Shown here piece after piece: positions 16,989 to 25,194 of a stretch of DNA of 52,126 nucleotides (the first letter of the stretch is position 1; every line of letters begins with the position of its first letter). The notes under the pieces were generated by a model that saw only the letters and a list, made by a program, of their open reading frames with translations, made no database searches and was not told the DNA's origin. Position numbers and translations under genes: made by a program. Source of the DNA: Sinorhizobium americanum (lineage in GTDB: Bacteria; Pseudomonadota; Alphaproteobacteria; Rhizobiales; Rhizobiaceae); assembly GCF_001651855.1 (NCBI RefSeq), contig NZ_LNQC01000078.1, forward strand, positions 684-52,809. Reading direction: 5' to 3'.

Positions 16989-17320
16989 TTAGGTCGAACT
17001 CCGGTTCGGCTCCGAACTGAAGGGGTGTGACAATCTGGCGTCAAGGAGCCCGGTCAAATGCGCTGCTGCGACACGGGGATCAACTGGGCGAATGATCTTT
17101 CGCTCCCTTAGGCCGGTCATGTACGTCGTCAGTCCCTTCCAGCCGGTCCTTGGACCCCGTTCATACAGTTCCGGCCCGAGCTTGGAGTTGGTCGCCTCCG
17201 CGACGGCGGTGCGGGCGATCGCCAGAACGTCCGTCGATGTTGCGAGGCGCAGGTAGCCTTCCCCAAAGCTTCGATTTTCCTGAACATCGAGAATACCTGC
17301 TCCAAAGCTTTGGCGGGCAC
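16989..17320 (-). pseudogene. TetR-family regulator, truncated and frameshifted
   Basis: Minus-strand remains of the C-terminal ligand domain of a TetR/AcrR-type regulator. From the stop at 16989-16991 one frame reads upstream through YERGPRTGWKGLTTYM and YLRLATSTDVLAIARTAVAEA, typical of AefR-like TetR C-termini. A second frame (LEQVFSMFRKIEALG) continues it upstream, and the two are joined by loss of one G in a four-G run at 17261-17264. The DNA-binding domain is missing: the remnant ends at the DeoR stop codon at 17322. It cannot encode a working regulator, and it fills most of the 352-base gap between the SnoaL-like and DeoR genes. Confidence 0.6.
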
Positions 17321-17321
17321 C

Positions 17322-18134
17322 TCAGTTGTCGGAGGTCATCGGTACGACCGTGATCTTCCGCTCGGTCGCCTTCAACGCTGTAAGAGCGTCAGGCTTGATC
17401 CCACTGTCGGTGATGACTTCGTCAAGGTCTGCCACGTCACACAGCGTACAAAAGCCAGCCAGGGTAAACTTGGAACTGTCCACGAGGAGGATACTCCTCC
17501 TCGCCGCCGAGATCATGGCACGCTTCATGGATGCTACTTCCAGCGAGTTGTCCGTAAGCAGGGTGCCGCTTACTGCGGATGCCCCGCAGAGACACAAGTC
17601 CGCGTGAATCGTTTTGATAAATTCTTCACCCGGATGGCCAGAAAGATTCATGAATCCCGGGCGGACGGACCCCCCAAGCACAATGACTCTCCATGAGTTT
17701 ACGCCCGCGCAGAATTGGGCGATATCGAGACTGTTTGTAACGATTGTTAGCGGAATGCCCCGCTCCGCAGCTGCCTTGGCGGCCTCCATGACAGTGGTGG
17801 AGCCGTCCAAAATAACGCTGTCGCCAGGGCCGAGCCTTTTCGCAGCCTCTCTGCCGATTGCCACTTTCTCTGCATGGCGAAGCTCTGCGTTCACCAAAGC
17901 TTCTGCTTCGAACGTGGCTCGCATTGGCTGCACAAGAACTGCGCCACCGTGCGTTCTCTCTAGGTATCCCTTCTCAACAAGGTGCTCCAGATCACGCCGC
18001 GCAGTTGATTGCGACCCACCAATCGCATCAGCCAACTCTTGAATACTTGCAGCTCCGTTAGCTCGGAGGTGTTCAAGGATTATGGCACGCCTTTTGGCGG
18101 GGACCATATCAACTCGCTTAGCAGGCGCATCCAT
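17322..18134 (-). CDS. DeoR-family transcriptional regulator
   Basis: 270 residues. The DeoR helix-turn-helix reads SIQELADAIGGSQSTARRDLEHL, followed by LERTHGGAV, the family's wing. The C-terminal DeoRC sensor (an isomerase-like fold that binds sugar phosphates) shows the expected DGSTTV, TNSLDIA and LVDSSKF segments. I start at ATG 18134 (MDAPAKR); a longer frame to 18263 lacks similarity, and ATG 18107 is another candidate. It lies downstream of, and on the same strand as, the polyol operon, separated by a terminator, so it has its own promoter. It probably responds to a ketose phosphate and represses the polyol genes. Confidence 0.85.
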   Translation of the reverse strand: MDAPAKRVDMVPAKRRAIILEHLRANGAASIQELADAIGGSQSTARRDLEHLVEKGYLERTHGGAVLVQPMRATFEAEALVNAELRHAEKVAIGREAAKRLGPGDSVILDGSTTVMEAAKAAAERGIPLTIVTNSLDIAQFCAGVNSWRVIVLGGSVRPGFMNLSGHPGEEFIKTIHADLCLCGASAVSGTLLTDNSLEVASMKRAMISAARRSILLVDSSKFTLAGFCTLCDVADLDEVITDSGIKPDALTALKATERKITVVPMTSDN

Positions 18135-18165
18135 AGAGATTCTATCTTTTCCCGGGTTCAGTCTG

Positions 18166-18178
18166 TCAATTTCTATCA
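18166..18178. promoter_or_regulatory. Candidate DeoR operator near the deoR start
   Basis: TCAATTTCTATCA, 31 bases upstream of the DeoR start. It matches TCAATATCTATCA at 24851-24863, upstream of the kinase gene, at 12 of 13 positions. A shared regulator site is inferred. Confidence 0.35.
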
Positions 18179-18371
18179 GATAGTGTTGCTGCAATCTACG
18201 GGACCTGCAAACCTGATCACGGCTGCTCCCGATTCTATCCAGCACAGCCTTGCTCCCTTCCATCGAGCTCTACTCTGCCCCCAACCGAAAACCGGTCCGA
18301 TGGCGATACGTCGATCCAGGCAGTAGGACTGAAGACGGAAGTCCGGTCGATTTCCGGCACCAAATCCTGGG

Positions 18372-18399
18372 AAGAAAACGGCGGCCGGTGCCCGCCGCC
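18372..18399 (-). terminator. Rho-independent terminator of the polyol operon
   Basis: On the minus strand: GGCGGC, 8-base loop, GCCGCC, then GTTTTCTT. A perfect 6-bp GC stem with T-run, 31 bases after the SDR stop, ending the kinase-to-SDR operon before the DeoR gene. Confidence 0.75.
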
Positions 18400-18429
18400 A
18401 GGGTTAACCAGTTCGAGCGTCGGTCCGGG

Positions 18430-19203
18430 CTACCAGATCGTGTATCCGCAATCGACTACGACAATGGAGCCGGTCATCGCGCTAGAAGCGTCGGAGGCAA
18501 GGAAAAGGATTGGCGATGCAATCTCATCGGCGCGGGCGTAGCGCTTCATTGGCGTCATTTCCATCCAGACTGGCATCCGATTGGCTTCCGTGAAGCCACT
18601 GCGTGACATTGCGGTATCGACATAGGTTGGTGCGACGCAGTTCACCCGAACGCCGCGCTCTGCCCACTCGGCGGCAAGGCAGCGGGTCATGTGGTGCACG
18701 GCCGCCTTTGCCGCGTTGTAATGCACCTGTCTCTGCGGCTTGTTGGAAATAAGCCCAGACATCGAGCCAAGCGTAACAATCGAGCCGCGACCGCGTTCGA
18801 GCATCGGACGACCGAATTCGCGGCACGACCAGTATGCTCCATTCAGGTCGACGTCGACGACCTTGAGCCAGACTTCGTCGGTCATCTCTTCGCCGCCGGT
18901 ATCGGGCCATGCGATCCCGGCATTGGCGATTAGGATATCGACTGCACCGTACTTTTCGTTGGCCGATTTCGCTGCCTCAGACACAGCCTTTGAATCGGTG
19001 ACATCGAGCACGACGGTATCGACCTCGTAGCCCTTCTCCAACATTTCCCGTCGTCCTGCCTCCAGGACGTCAGCGTTCATGTCAGAAATTATGACCTTAG
19101 CCCCAGCCTCGGCTAGCGCCTCAGCGGATGAAAGCCCGATGCCTCGGCCCCCACCCGTGATGAACGCTGTCTGTCCATCGAGCCGATATTTTTCGAGAAA
19201 CAT
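18430..19203 (-). CDS. SDR-family polyol dehydrogenase, galactitol 2-dehydrogenase-like
   Basis: 257 residues, classical SDR. TGGGRGIG (residues 16-23) binds NAD, D64-equivalent VLDVTD fits NAD preference, NAG is in ANAGIAW, the catalytic serine is in GSMSG and the YxxxK is YNAAK. The C-terminus GYTIW closely matches galactitol 2-dehydrogenases, which oxidise galactitol to L-tagatose and some other polyols, and so do LAAEWAERGVRVN and EMTPMKRY. It is the last gene of the operon and is followed by a terminator. Polyol oxidation to a ketose is likely; the exact polyol is not fixed by sequence. Confidence 0.8.
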   Translation of the reverse strand: MFLEKYRLDGQTAFITGGGRGIGLSSAEALAEAGAKVIISDMNADVLEAGRREMLEKGYEVDTVVLDVTDSKAVSEAAKSANEKYGAVDILIANAGIAWPDTGGEEMTDEVWLKVVDVDLNGAYWSCREFGRPMLERGRGSIVTLGSMSGLISNKPQRQVHYNAAKAAVHHMTRCLAAEWAERGVRVNCVAPTYVDTAMSRSGFTEANRMPVWMEMTPMKRYARADEIASPILFLASDASSAMTGSIVVVDCGYTIW

Positions 19204-19224
19204 CTGCAGATTCCTTATGCGTGG

Positions 19225-20304
19225 TTAGTGTCTGGGTTGAATTCTGATTGCCCGGCCGTCGGGGCCAAAGACATGCAGCCTGTCAGCTGCGAAGGAGACG
19301 CGGATCGTATCGCCGACCTGTCCCAACGACGCCTCTCCCGATTTGATGGTCGCGAGCTTTCCATTTCCGATATCAACATAGGTGAGCGTCTCGCCGCCGA
19401 GATGTTCGATAACGGTGATTTCACCAGCCAGTGGTCCAGAGGAGTCCGCAGTCAGCGCTTCAGGCCGAACGCCAAGAGTGATTTGCGTGCCCGGCTTCAG
19501 TTGCATCGGAACGGAAATCTTCTGTCCACTGTTGAGATGAGCGAACGTTCTTCCGTCGACCGTGGTTGCGGTAGCTTCGAAGAGGTTCATTTTCGGCGAC
19601 CCGATGAAGCCAGCGACGAAAACCGTGTCTGGGTTCTGATAGATTTCCATTGGCGTTCCGACCTGCTCGATGCCGCCCTTGTTTACGACCACGATTCTGT
19701 CAGCCATGGTCATAGCCTCGACCTGATCGTGCGTGACGTAGATCATCGTCGCGGACAGCTGCTTATGAAGCCTCGCAAGTTCGATACGCATCTGAATGCG
19801 CAGCGCGGCATCGAGATTCGACAACGGTTCATCAAAAAGGAAGACCTTCGGATCACGGACGATAGCTCGGCCGATTGCGACACGTTGACGTTGGCCGCCG
19901 GAAAGCTGCGCAGGACGCCTCTGCAAGAGATGATCTAGCTGCAGAATTTTGGCAGCCTCGTTCACTTTCCGGTCACGCTCAGACTTGTCCACACCGGCGA
20001 GGCGCAGGGCAAAACTCATGTTGTCGGCGACAGTCATGTGCGGGTACAGGGCATAGCTCTGGAAAACCATGGCCAGGCCACGCTCGTCCGGACGCACTCG
20101 GTTCACGCGTTCTCCGTCGATGAGCAGGTCGCCCACAGTGATCGTCTCAAGTCCGGCAATCATGCGAAGAAGAGTTGTTTTCCCGCACCCGGACGGGCCG
20201 ACGAGAACCACAAATTCCTTATCAGCAATTTCAAGATTGATCCCGCTGACAACCTCCAACGCGCCGTAGGACTTGCCGATCTGATTGAGTGTTACGCTAG
20301 ACAT
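19225..20304 (-). CDS. ABC transporter ATP-binding protein, UgpC/MalK type
   Basis: 359 residues. Walker A is GPSGCGKTT (about 37-45), Q-loop VFQSYALYPHMT, signature LSGGQRQR, Walker B VFLFDEPLSNLDA and H-loop VTHDQVEA, followed by the C-terminal MalK-type TOBE/regulatory domain (GVRPEAL, VIEHLGGETLTYVDIG). It energises import of polyols or oligosaccharides through the permeases at 20313-22050. AGGAGG precedes ATG 20304; a longer frame to 20589 antisenses the permease gene and is not real. It sits 8 bases after the permease gene. Confidence 0.9.
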   Translation of the reverse strand: MSSVTLNQIGKSYGALEVVSGINLEIADKEFVVLVGPSGCGKTTLLRMIAGLETITVGDLLIDGERVNRVRPDERGLAMVFQSYALYPHMTVADNMSFALRLAGVDKSERDRKVNEAAKILQLDHLLQRRPAQLSGGQRQRVAIGRAIVRDPKVFLFDEPLSNLDAALRIQMRIELARLHKQLSATMIYVTHDQVEAMTMADRIVVVNKGGIEQVGTPMEIYQNPDTVFVAGFIGSPKMNLFEATATTVDGRTFAHLNSGQKISVPMQLKPGTQITLGVRPEALTADSSGPLAGEITVIEHLGGETLTYVDIGNGKLATIKSGEASLGQVGDTIRVSFAADRLHVFGPDGRAIRIQPRH

Positions 20305-20312
20305 GATTCCTC

Positions 20313-21134
20313 CTACTTCACCGCGCCGAAGGTCAGACCCCGGACGAGTTGTTTCTGTGTCATCCAACCGAAGGCCAAGATGGGCCCGATTGCGAGCAGC
20401 GACGCCGCCGAAAGTTTCGCCCAGAAGAGCCCCTCGGGACTTGAGAATGACGCGATAAAGGCGGTGAGAGGCGTGGCGTTTGAGGTCGAGAGGTTGATGC
20501 TCCAGAAAGCCTCGTTCCACGCGAGGATGACAGCTAACAGACCCGTCGATGCGATACCTGGCGCGGTCAAGGGCAGCAGTAACATCCAAAATTGCTGCAC
20601 CGGACGAGCACCGTCGAGGAGCGCTGCTTCAAGAATTTCCTTCGGAACATCCTTGAAGAAGGTGAAGAGCATCCAGACCACGATGGGCAGATTCATCAGC
20701 GTGTACATGAAGACCAAACCTGACCGGGTATCGATCAGCCCCGCGCTCCTGAACATCAGATAGATCGGGACCAGGACGCCCACGGCGGGCATCATCTTCG
20801 TCGAGAGCATCCATACAAGAACGTCTTTTGTCCTCTTCGTCGGATAGAATGCCATCGCATACGCGGCGGGCAATCCGATGATCAGAGCCAAGAGCGTCGA
20901 ACCACCTGCGACCACGACGCTGTTCAGAAAGAAATGCGGGTAGTTTGCACGCTCAAAGACGGCGGCGAAATTCTCAAGCGTCGGAGCGAAAAAGAAGATT
21001 GGGGGTGAGGCAATCGCCTGGCTTTCTGTCTTGAAAGCTGCGAGCGCCATCCAGAGAATGGGGAATGCCATAAGCAGGCTCAGTCCCCATCCAACGAGTG
21101 CCGTCGCGATTTTCTGTCCTGTCGACTGTTCCAT
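20313..21134 (-). CDS. ABC sugar/polyol transporter permease, MalG-like
   Basis: 273 residues, about six hydrophobic segments, and the EAA loop EAALLDGARPVQQFWMLLLPLTAPG near residues 185-209. FLNSVVVAGGSTLLALIIGLPAAYAMAF is the typical MalG core. It ends with the family's conserved LVRGLTFGAVK tail. ATG 21134 has GGAG upstream and lies one base after the stop of the preceding permease gene, so expression is coupled; an extension to 21245 antisenses nothing useful and lacks similarity. Forms a heterodimer with the MalF-like subunit. Confidence 0.9.
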   Translation of the reverse strand: MEQSTGQKIATALVGWGLSLLMAFPILWMALAAFKTESQAIASPPIFFFAPTLENFAAVFERANYPHFFLNSVVVAGGSTLLALIIGLPAAYAMAFYPTKRTKDVLVWMLSTKMMPAVGVLVPIYLMFRSAGLIDTRSGLVFMYTLMNLPIVVWMLFTFFKDVPKEILEAALLDGARPVQQFWMLLLPLTAPGIASTGLLAVILAWNEAFWSINLSTSNATPLTAFIASFSSPEGLFWAKLSAASLLAIGPILAFGWMTQKQLVRGLTFGAVK

Positions 21135-21135
21135 A

Positions 21136-22050
21136 TTAGCGCTCCAAGTTGTGGGCAATCGTGCGCACAAGGAAGAAGGCCACGATGTTCGCGAGGATGA
21201 TTGCGATGACGCCACCGGCGGACGCGCCTCCGACGTCGTAATCAAGCAGCGCCGTCTTGTAGATCAGAAAGGGAAGCGTCGTTGAAGCTTCGCCTGGGCC
21301 ACCCGACGTCGTGACCAAAATCTCCGCGAAAACGGAAAGGAGAAAAATGGTTTCGATCATGACGACGATGGTGATCGAACGGTACAGATGCGGAAGCGTA
21401 ATGTTCCAGAACAAGGTCCAACCCCGGGCACCGTCCATTCGAGCGGCTTCAATCTGCTCGCGGTCGAGCGATTGCAGCGATGTGAGGAGGATCAGGGTAG
21501 CGAACGGAATCCATTGCCAAGCAACGATAATCCCAATTGACGACAGCGGGTAATTGCTGAACCAGTCGATTGCCGGGAGACCAACCGACTTCAAAACCCA
21601 TGAAAACAGCCCGTTGACGGGATTCATCAGAAGGTTCTTCCAGACGAGAGCGCTCACTGTCGGCATTACAAAGAACGGGATGATGCAGAAGAGACGCGCG
21701 ATACCGCGACCGGGGAATTGGGCATCGAGGGCGACCGCACACGCCACCCCAAAAACAACCGTAGCGGCGAGGACACCCACCACAAGCGCGATTGTGTTCT
21801 TGATCGCGTTCAGCAGCGCCGGGTCGGTCAGTAGGAACTCGTAGTTATCGAACCAGGCAAAGCCGACGCTGGTCGGATCGAGTAGGTTGTAGCGCTGCAC
21901 GGAAAACCACAACGTCATGGCCAGCGGCACGATCATCCAGATGAACAGAAGGACAACCGACGGAGCCATTAGCGGCGTCGTATTGATCAGCGGCTCGTCC
22001 TCGGCAACGACGGGCCTGGCAAGCGCAGGATTTTTTGGTGACAAAAGCAT
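21136..22050 (-). CDS. ABC sugar/polyol transporter permease, MalF-like
   Basis: 304 residues with six predicted membrane segments, starting after an N-terminal cytoplasmic tail of about 25 residues. VPLAMTLWFSVQRYNLLDP and the periplasmic loop are typical of the sorbitol/mannitol and glycerol-3-phosphate permeases. The EAA loop is IEAARMDGARGWTLFWNITLPHL. The start at ATG 22050 follows a 111-base gap from the binding-protein gene that holds two strong hairpins. The Shine-Dalgarno is weak. Substrate class: monosaccharide polyol, by analogy with the operon. Confidence 0.9.
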   Translation of the reverse strand: MLLSPKNPALARPVVAEDEPLINTTPLMAPSVVLLFIWMIVPLAMTLWFSVQRYNLLDPTSVGFAWFDNYEFLLTDPALLNAIKNTIALVVGVLAATVVFGVACAVALDAQFPGRGIARLFCIIPFFVMPTVSALVWKNLLMNPVNGLFSWVLKSVGLPAIDWFSNYPLSSIGIIVAWQWIPFATLILLTSLQSLDREQIEAARMDGARGWTLFWNITLPHLYRSITIVVMIETIFLLSVFAEILVTTSGGPGEASTTLPFLIYKTALLDYDVGGASAGGVIAIILANIVAFFLVRTIAHNLER

Positions 22051-22073
22051 CGCATTACTCTGTTGTTGATGGT

Positions 22074-22141
22074 GGGGTGGCAGCTATCGGGAGAACCTGC
22101 CACCCCGATGACCGGCGTCTGGGAGAGAACCGCCGGTCATC
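22074..22141 (-). repeat. Two tandem perfect hairpins between binding-protein and permease genes
   Basis: Hairpin one: GGGGTGGCAG (22074-22083) with CTGCCACCCC (22097-22106), 10-bp perfect stem and 13-base loop. Hairpin two: GATGACCGGCG (22107-22117) with CGCCGGTCATC (22131-22141), 11-bp perfect stem and 13-base loop. Both loops end in a similar GGGAGA/GAGAAC. There is no T-run, so they look like mRNA stabilising or attenuating structures that set the binding-protein to permease ratio. Confidence 0.7.
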
Positions 22142-22161
22142 ACTCACCTGGGAGGGTGGCC

Positions 22162-23475
22162 TCAGTCCTTCAGATAGCCAGCTTGCTTCATTGCGCGGGT
22201 GACCAGAGCCTGAGACGCTTCAAGTGCCTCATCCACCGAGGTCTGGCCCGCAATTACGGCCGCCATCTGCTGACCGACTGCCGTGCCAAAGGCCTGGAAT
22301 TCCGGGATGCCGACATAAGAAATTCCGCGATACGGGACCTGTTCCTGGGTCGCATCGGTCGGGTCTGCCGTCTCGATTGTCTCCAGCGTAAGCTTCGCGA
22401 ACGGCGCGGCGCTGATGTATTCCGGCGTCTCGTAAGTCGACGTGCGCGTGCCGGGCGGTACAGCCGCCCAACCGTTGGCCTCTGCCACCAGCTTTATGTA
22501 GTCCTGCGAGGTCGCCCAGTAGATAAATTTCTTCGCAGCCTCCGGTTCTTTCGACGAAGCCGGGACCGCTAGCGCCCACGACCAGAGATAGTGATTGCCC
22601 TTCTCGAACTTGCCGATCGGCGGATGAGCATAGCCCATCTTATCCGCAACCTGGCTCTGCTTCGTATCGGTTAAAAAGCCAGCAGCGACCGTAGCATCAA
22701 CCCACATGCCGCACTTGCCGTTCGCGAAAAGCGCCAGGGTCTCGTTAAAGCCGTTAGATGCGACTCCGGGCGGGCCGTATTTCTTCAGCAGTTCAACATA
22801 GGTCGTGACCCCTTCCTTCCAGGCAGGCGTATCAAGCTGCGGCTTCCAGCTCATGTCGAACCAGCGCCCTCCGTAGCTGTTCACAACGGGCCCAATTTGG
22901 CCCATGTTTTCGCCCCAGCCAGGTTTGCCACGAAGGCAAATGCCGTAGACTTCGTTGTCTTTGTCGGTGATCTTCTCTGCGAATTGTCCAATCTGCTCCC
23001 ATGTCGGCTTATCGGGCATTTCGATACCGGCTTTTTCGAACAGGTCCTTGCGATAGAAGGTCATCTGGCTTTCGGCATAGAACGGCAGGGCATAGAGTTT
23101 GCCGTCAAACGAAAGACCATCGCGGACTGATTGCAGAACATCGTCGAGGTTATACTCGACCGGAACCTCGCTGAACTCAGACAGCCAGCCCTTTTCTCCC
23201 CACAGAGGCGTTTCGAACATGCCGATTGTCATAATGTCGTACTGACCGCCCTGAGTGGCGATGTCGGTCGTCACCTTCTGGCGAAGCACGTTCTCTTCCA
23301 GAATGACCCAGTTCAGTTTGATGTCGGGGTTCTTCTGTTCGAAGTCCTTCGACAACTTCTGCATCACGATCATGTCGTTATTGTTCACGGTCGCAATCGT
23401 CAGCGTTGTCTCGGCCATGGCCTGAGTGCCGACGAGCGCCGTCGCTCCCAGCAGCAATGCAGCAAGGGTTTTCAT
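22162..23475 (-). CDS. ABC transporter substrate-binding protein, family 1 (sorbitol/mannitol type)
   Basis: 437 residues. The signal peptide is MKTLAALLLGATALVGTQAMA, with cleavage likely after AMA-ET. The mature protein is a family 1 extracellular binding protein: KLSKDFEQKNPDIKLNW near the N-terminus, LPFYAESQMTFYRKDLFEKAG, WDLTG-like segment as KPTWEQIGQFAEKI, and GMWVDATVAAGFL. Its length and pattern fit polyol binders. GGAGGAGAAAG precedes the ATG. As the most abundant product it sits upstream of the hairpin pair that probably raises its expression over the permeases. Exact ligand not determined. Confidence 0.9.
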   Translation of the reverse strand: MKTLAALLLGATALVGTQAMAETTLTIATVNNNDMIVMQKLSKDFEQKNPDIKLNWVILEENVLRQKVTTDIATQGGQYDIMTIGMFETPLWGEKGWLSEFSEVPVEYNLDDVLQSVRDGLSFDGKLYALPFYAESQMTFYRKDLFEKAGIEMPDKPTWEQIGQFAEKITDKDNEVYGICLRGKPGWGENMGQIGPVVNSYGGRWFDMSWKPQLDTPAWKEGVTTYVELLKKYGPPGVASNGFNETLALFANGKCGMWVDATVAAGFLTDTKQSQVADKMGYAHPPIGKFEKGNHYLWSWALAVPASSKEPEAAKKFIYWATSQDYIKLVAEANGWAAVPPGTRTSTYETPEYISAAPFAKLTLETIETADPTDATQEQVPYRGISYVGIPEFQAFGTAVGQQMAAVIAGQTSVDEALEASQALVTRAMKQAGYLKD

Positions 23476-23548
23476 TCTTTCTCCTCCAATAAACCGCCTG
23501 TAATCGGCGAATGCACGGACACCACGTCCGGATTACTGGCCCGCGAGC

Positions 23549-24805
23549 CTAAACCTCCACGCCCGGGGTAATACTTCGTCGTCCAAGCACGAGCAGGCAG
23601 CCCGCCGTGAAACTGTCCCCCAGACCGAGTGTGGTCGCCGGTTTTTCGAGGTAAGGGGCAGAACACGCCACAAAGGACCACTCGCCCTTGCGGGCATATC
23701 CCTGAAATGGGAGCGGCTCGAACTTTGCGTCCGCTGCAATCGTTACGCGCTCAACTGGCGCACCGGTTGCGGCTCGCGCTGAAGCGATAGCGCATCCCGC
23801 CATTAGTGCGCGAAGCTCTTGGTTCGGATCGCACTTTGTGACTGCTGCAGCCCAATTATCGGCGTGAACGCAAACTCTATTCAGATTCAGACGCTCACCC
23901 AAAGCAATCATAGCCTCCATGGGCTGTTGAGCGTCCGGATGCAATGTCAAGAGCTCGGACTGGCTCATGCCGATGGACGTCACCGAACCGCGAAGAGCAC
24001 CAAGAACCAGGTTAAGGGCCCCCGAAGACGAATAGCCAGCCAACTCAAAGTGAATGACCTTTAGCCCAGCGTCTCGCCAAGACCGCGCCAAGGTGAAAAC
24101 CTTCTCGGAAGCTTCTGGCAATTGGTCGAAAGACACGTCGTTCAGACCCGACAACAGTCCTGCCGCCGCGCTCGAAGCCAACCCCGTCGACATCGAGTCA
24201 AATTCTACGTCGTTCTGCAGGCCACGGTCGATGAACCGCACAATGATGCGAGAAGATCGACGGCACGCGACATCTGCAACGGTTTTGCCAGCTGTGTATT
24301 CAAAAATGAACGTTTCGGGCACCGTCTGCGGTGAAGGCGTGACCTCATCCGCCTCAATGAGCTTGCCATCCTGAGCTACCAGCACTCCCCGGGGGATTTG
24401 CTGCAGCATCAAGCTATGTCGGTCTTCCAATGCGATAAGAGCGCTCGCCCCAAGTTTTGAAAGCACCCATGCCGCCTGGGGTCCAGTTCCGCCTAGAGCA
24501 TGCCGAACCTTGACGTTTGTCCGTATCCACTTGGGTCCGTCTGGCCAGTCGAACTTCACTTCCCCACCGACGCCCCGATCAGCTCGGTCTTTCAATAGAC
24601 TAAAGAGAGCGCCAGCACGGGAGTGGGCAGGTGAAGATGCCAAGGCTTCCATGTCATGCATGTCGACGCGAGCGTCCACCACGGAACTCATTCCGCATAG
24701 AAACACTCCCAAGCGCAGCGTCGTCGCTTCTCGTCCAGAAGTGGACAGAGCGCCAACAAAGCCGGCGTACCGTTCGGGCCAATTTCCCGCAATTGCATCA
24801 TTCAT
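23549..24805 (-). CDS. ADP-dependent sugar kinase (ADP-glucokinase/phosphofructokinase family)
   Basis: 418 residues. The order of motifs matches the archaeal-type ADP-dependent glucokinase/phosphofructokinase family: GGTGPQAAWVLSKLGA (substrate domain, near 105-120), the HxE motif in HFELAG (about 252), GMSQSELLTL at the place of the NxxE motif (about 282) and the GxGD catalytic motif as GLGDSFTAG (about 396). In the NxxE motif the Asn is replaced by Ser. It would phosphorylate a hexose or ketose using ADP. GGGAGG precedes ATG 24805, and it is the first gene of the polyol operon. An ADP-dependent kinase is unexpected in bacterial sugar catabolism. Family assignment is good; substrate and true phosphoryl donor need testing. 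Confidence 0.75.
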   Translation of the reverse strand: MNDAIAGNWPERYAGFVGALSTSGREATTLRLGVFLCGMSSVVDARVDMHDMEALASSPAHSRAGALFSLLKDRADRGVGGEVKFDWPDGPKWIRTNVKVRHALGGTGPQAAWVLSKLGASALIALEDRHSLMLQQIPRGVLVAQDGKLIEADEVTPSPQTVPETFIFEYTAGKTVADVACRRSSRIIVRFIDRGLQNDVEFDSMSTGLASSAAAGLLSGLNDVSFDQLPEASEKVFTLARSWRDAGLKVIHFELAGYSSSGALNLVLGALRGSVTSIGMSQSELLTLHPDAQQPMEAMIALGERLNLNRVCVHADNWAAAVTKCDPNQELRALMAGCAIASARAATGAPVERVTIAADAKFEPLPFQGYARKGEWSFVACSAPYLEKPATTLGLGDSFTAGCLLVLGRRSITPGVEV

Positions 24806-24850
24806 GCGCTTCCTCCCGCGACTTCTTTTCCCTCGGCCGCTCGGTCTTGC

Positions 24851-24863
24851 TCAATATCTATCA
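24851..24863. promoter_or_regulatory. Candidate DeoR operator between kinase and aldolase genes
   Basis: TCAATATCTATCA in the divergent 389-base gap, with a weaker similar stretch at 24879-24892 (TCAACATTTCTGCC). It matches the 18166 site at 12 of 13 bases. A DeoR operator is inferred. The rest of the gap holds the promoter at 25099 and no gene. Confidence 0.35.
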
Positions 24864-25098
24864 ATCTTTGCCAGATTGTCAACATTTCTGCCAGAGAATT
24901 TGCATCACGCACCAACTTTCATCACCGTTTATCGTGAGTGATACAGACAGATATTCGGCGCGACATAAGCCGATTACCCGGGGGATGGGTCAAAAAAGCA
25001 CGAAAAAACGGGTAGTTACGCAAGTTTAATCTGCGATAGCGGGCGCTATCAAGCTCCTTTGGCATTTTCTCTCAACGTCGCGGGCAGTTAGAAAGAGA

Positions 25099-25127
25099 TT
25101 GACAGAATATGGAATTTTCCGTCTAAT
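25099..25127 (+). promoter_or_regulatory. Sigma70-type promoter of the aldolase gene
   Basis: TTGACA (25099-25104), 17-base spacer, TCTAAT (25122-25127), which is a perfect -35 and a 5-of-6 -10. The predicted transcript start is about 60 bases before the aldolase ATG. Confidence 0.65.
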
Positions 25128-25194
25128 TGCCGCGAACGTTGTGACTACGTGTCCGACAGCGACAACCAACAACACCCAACGGAAGAGGTACCCA

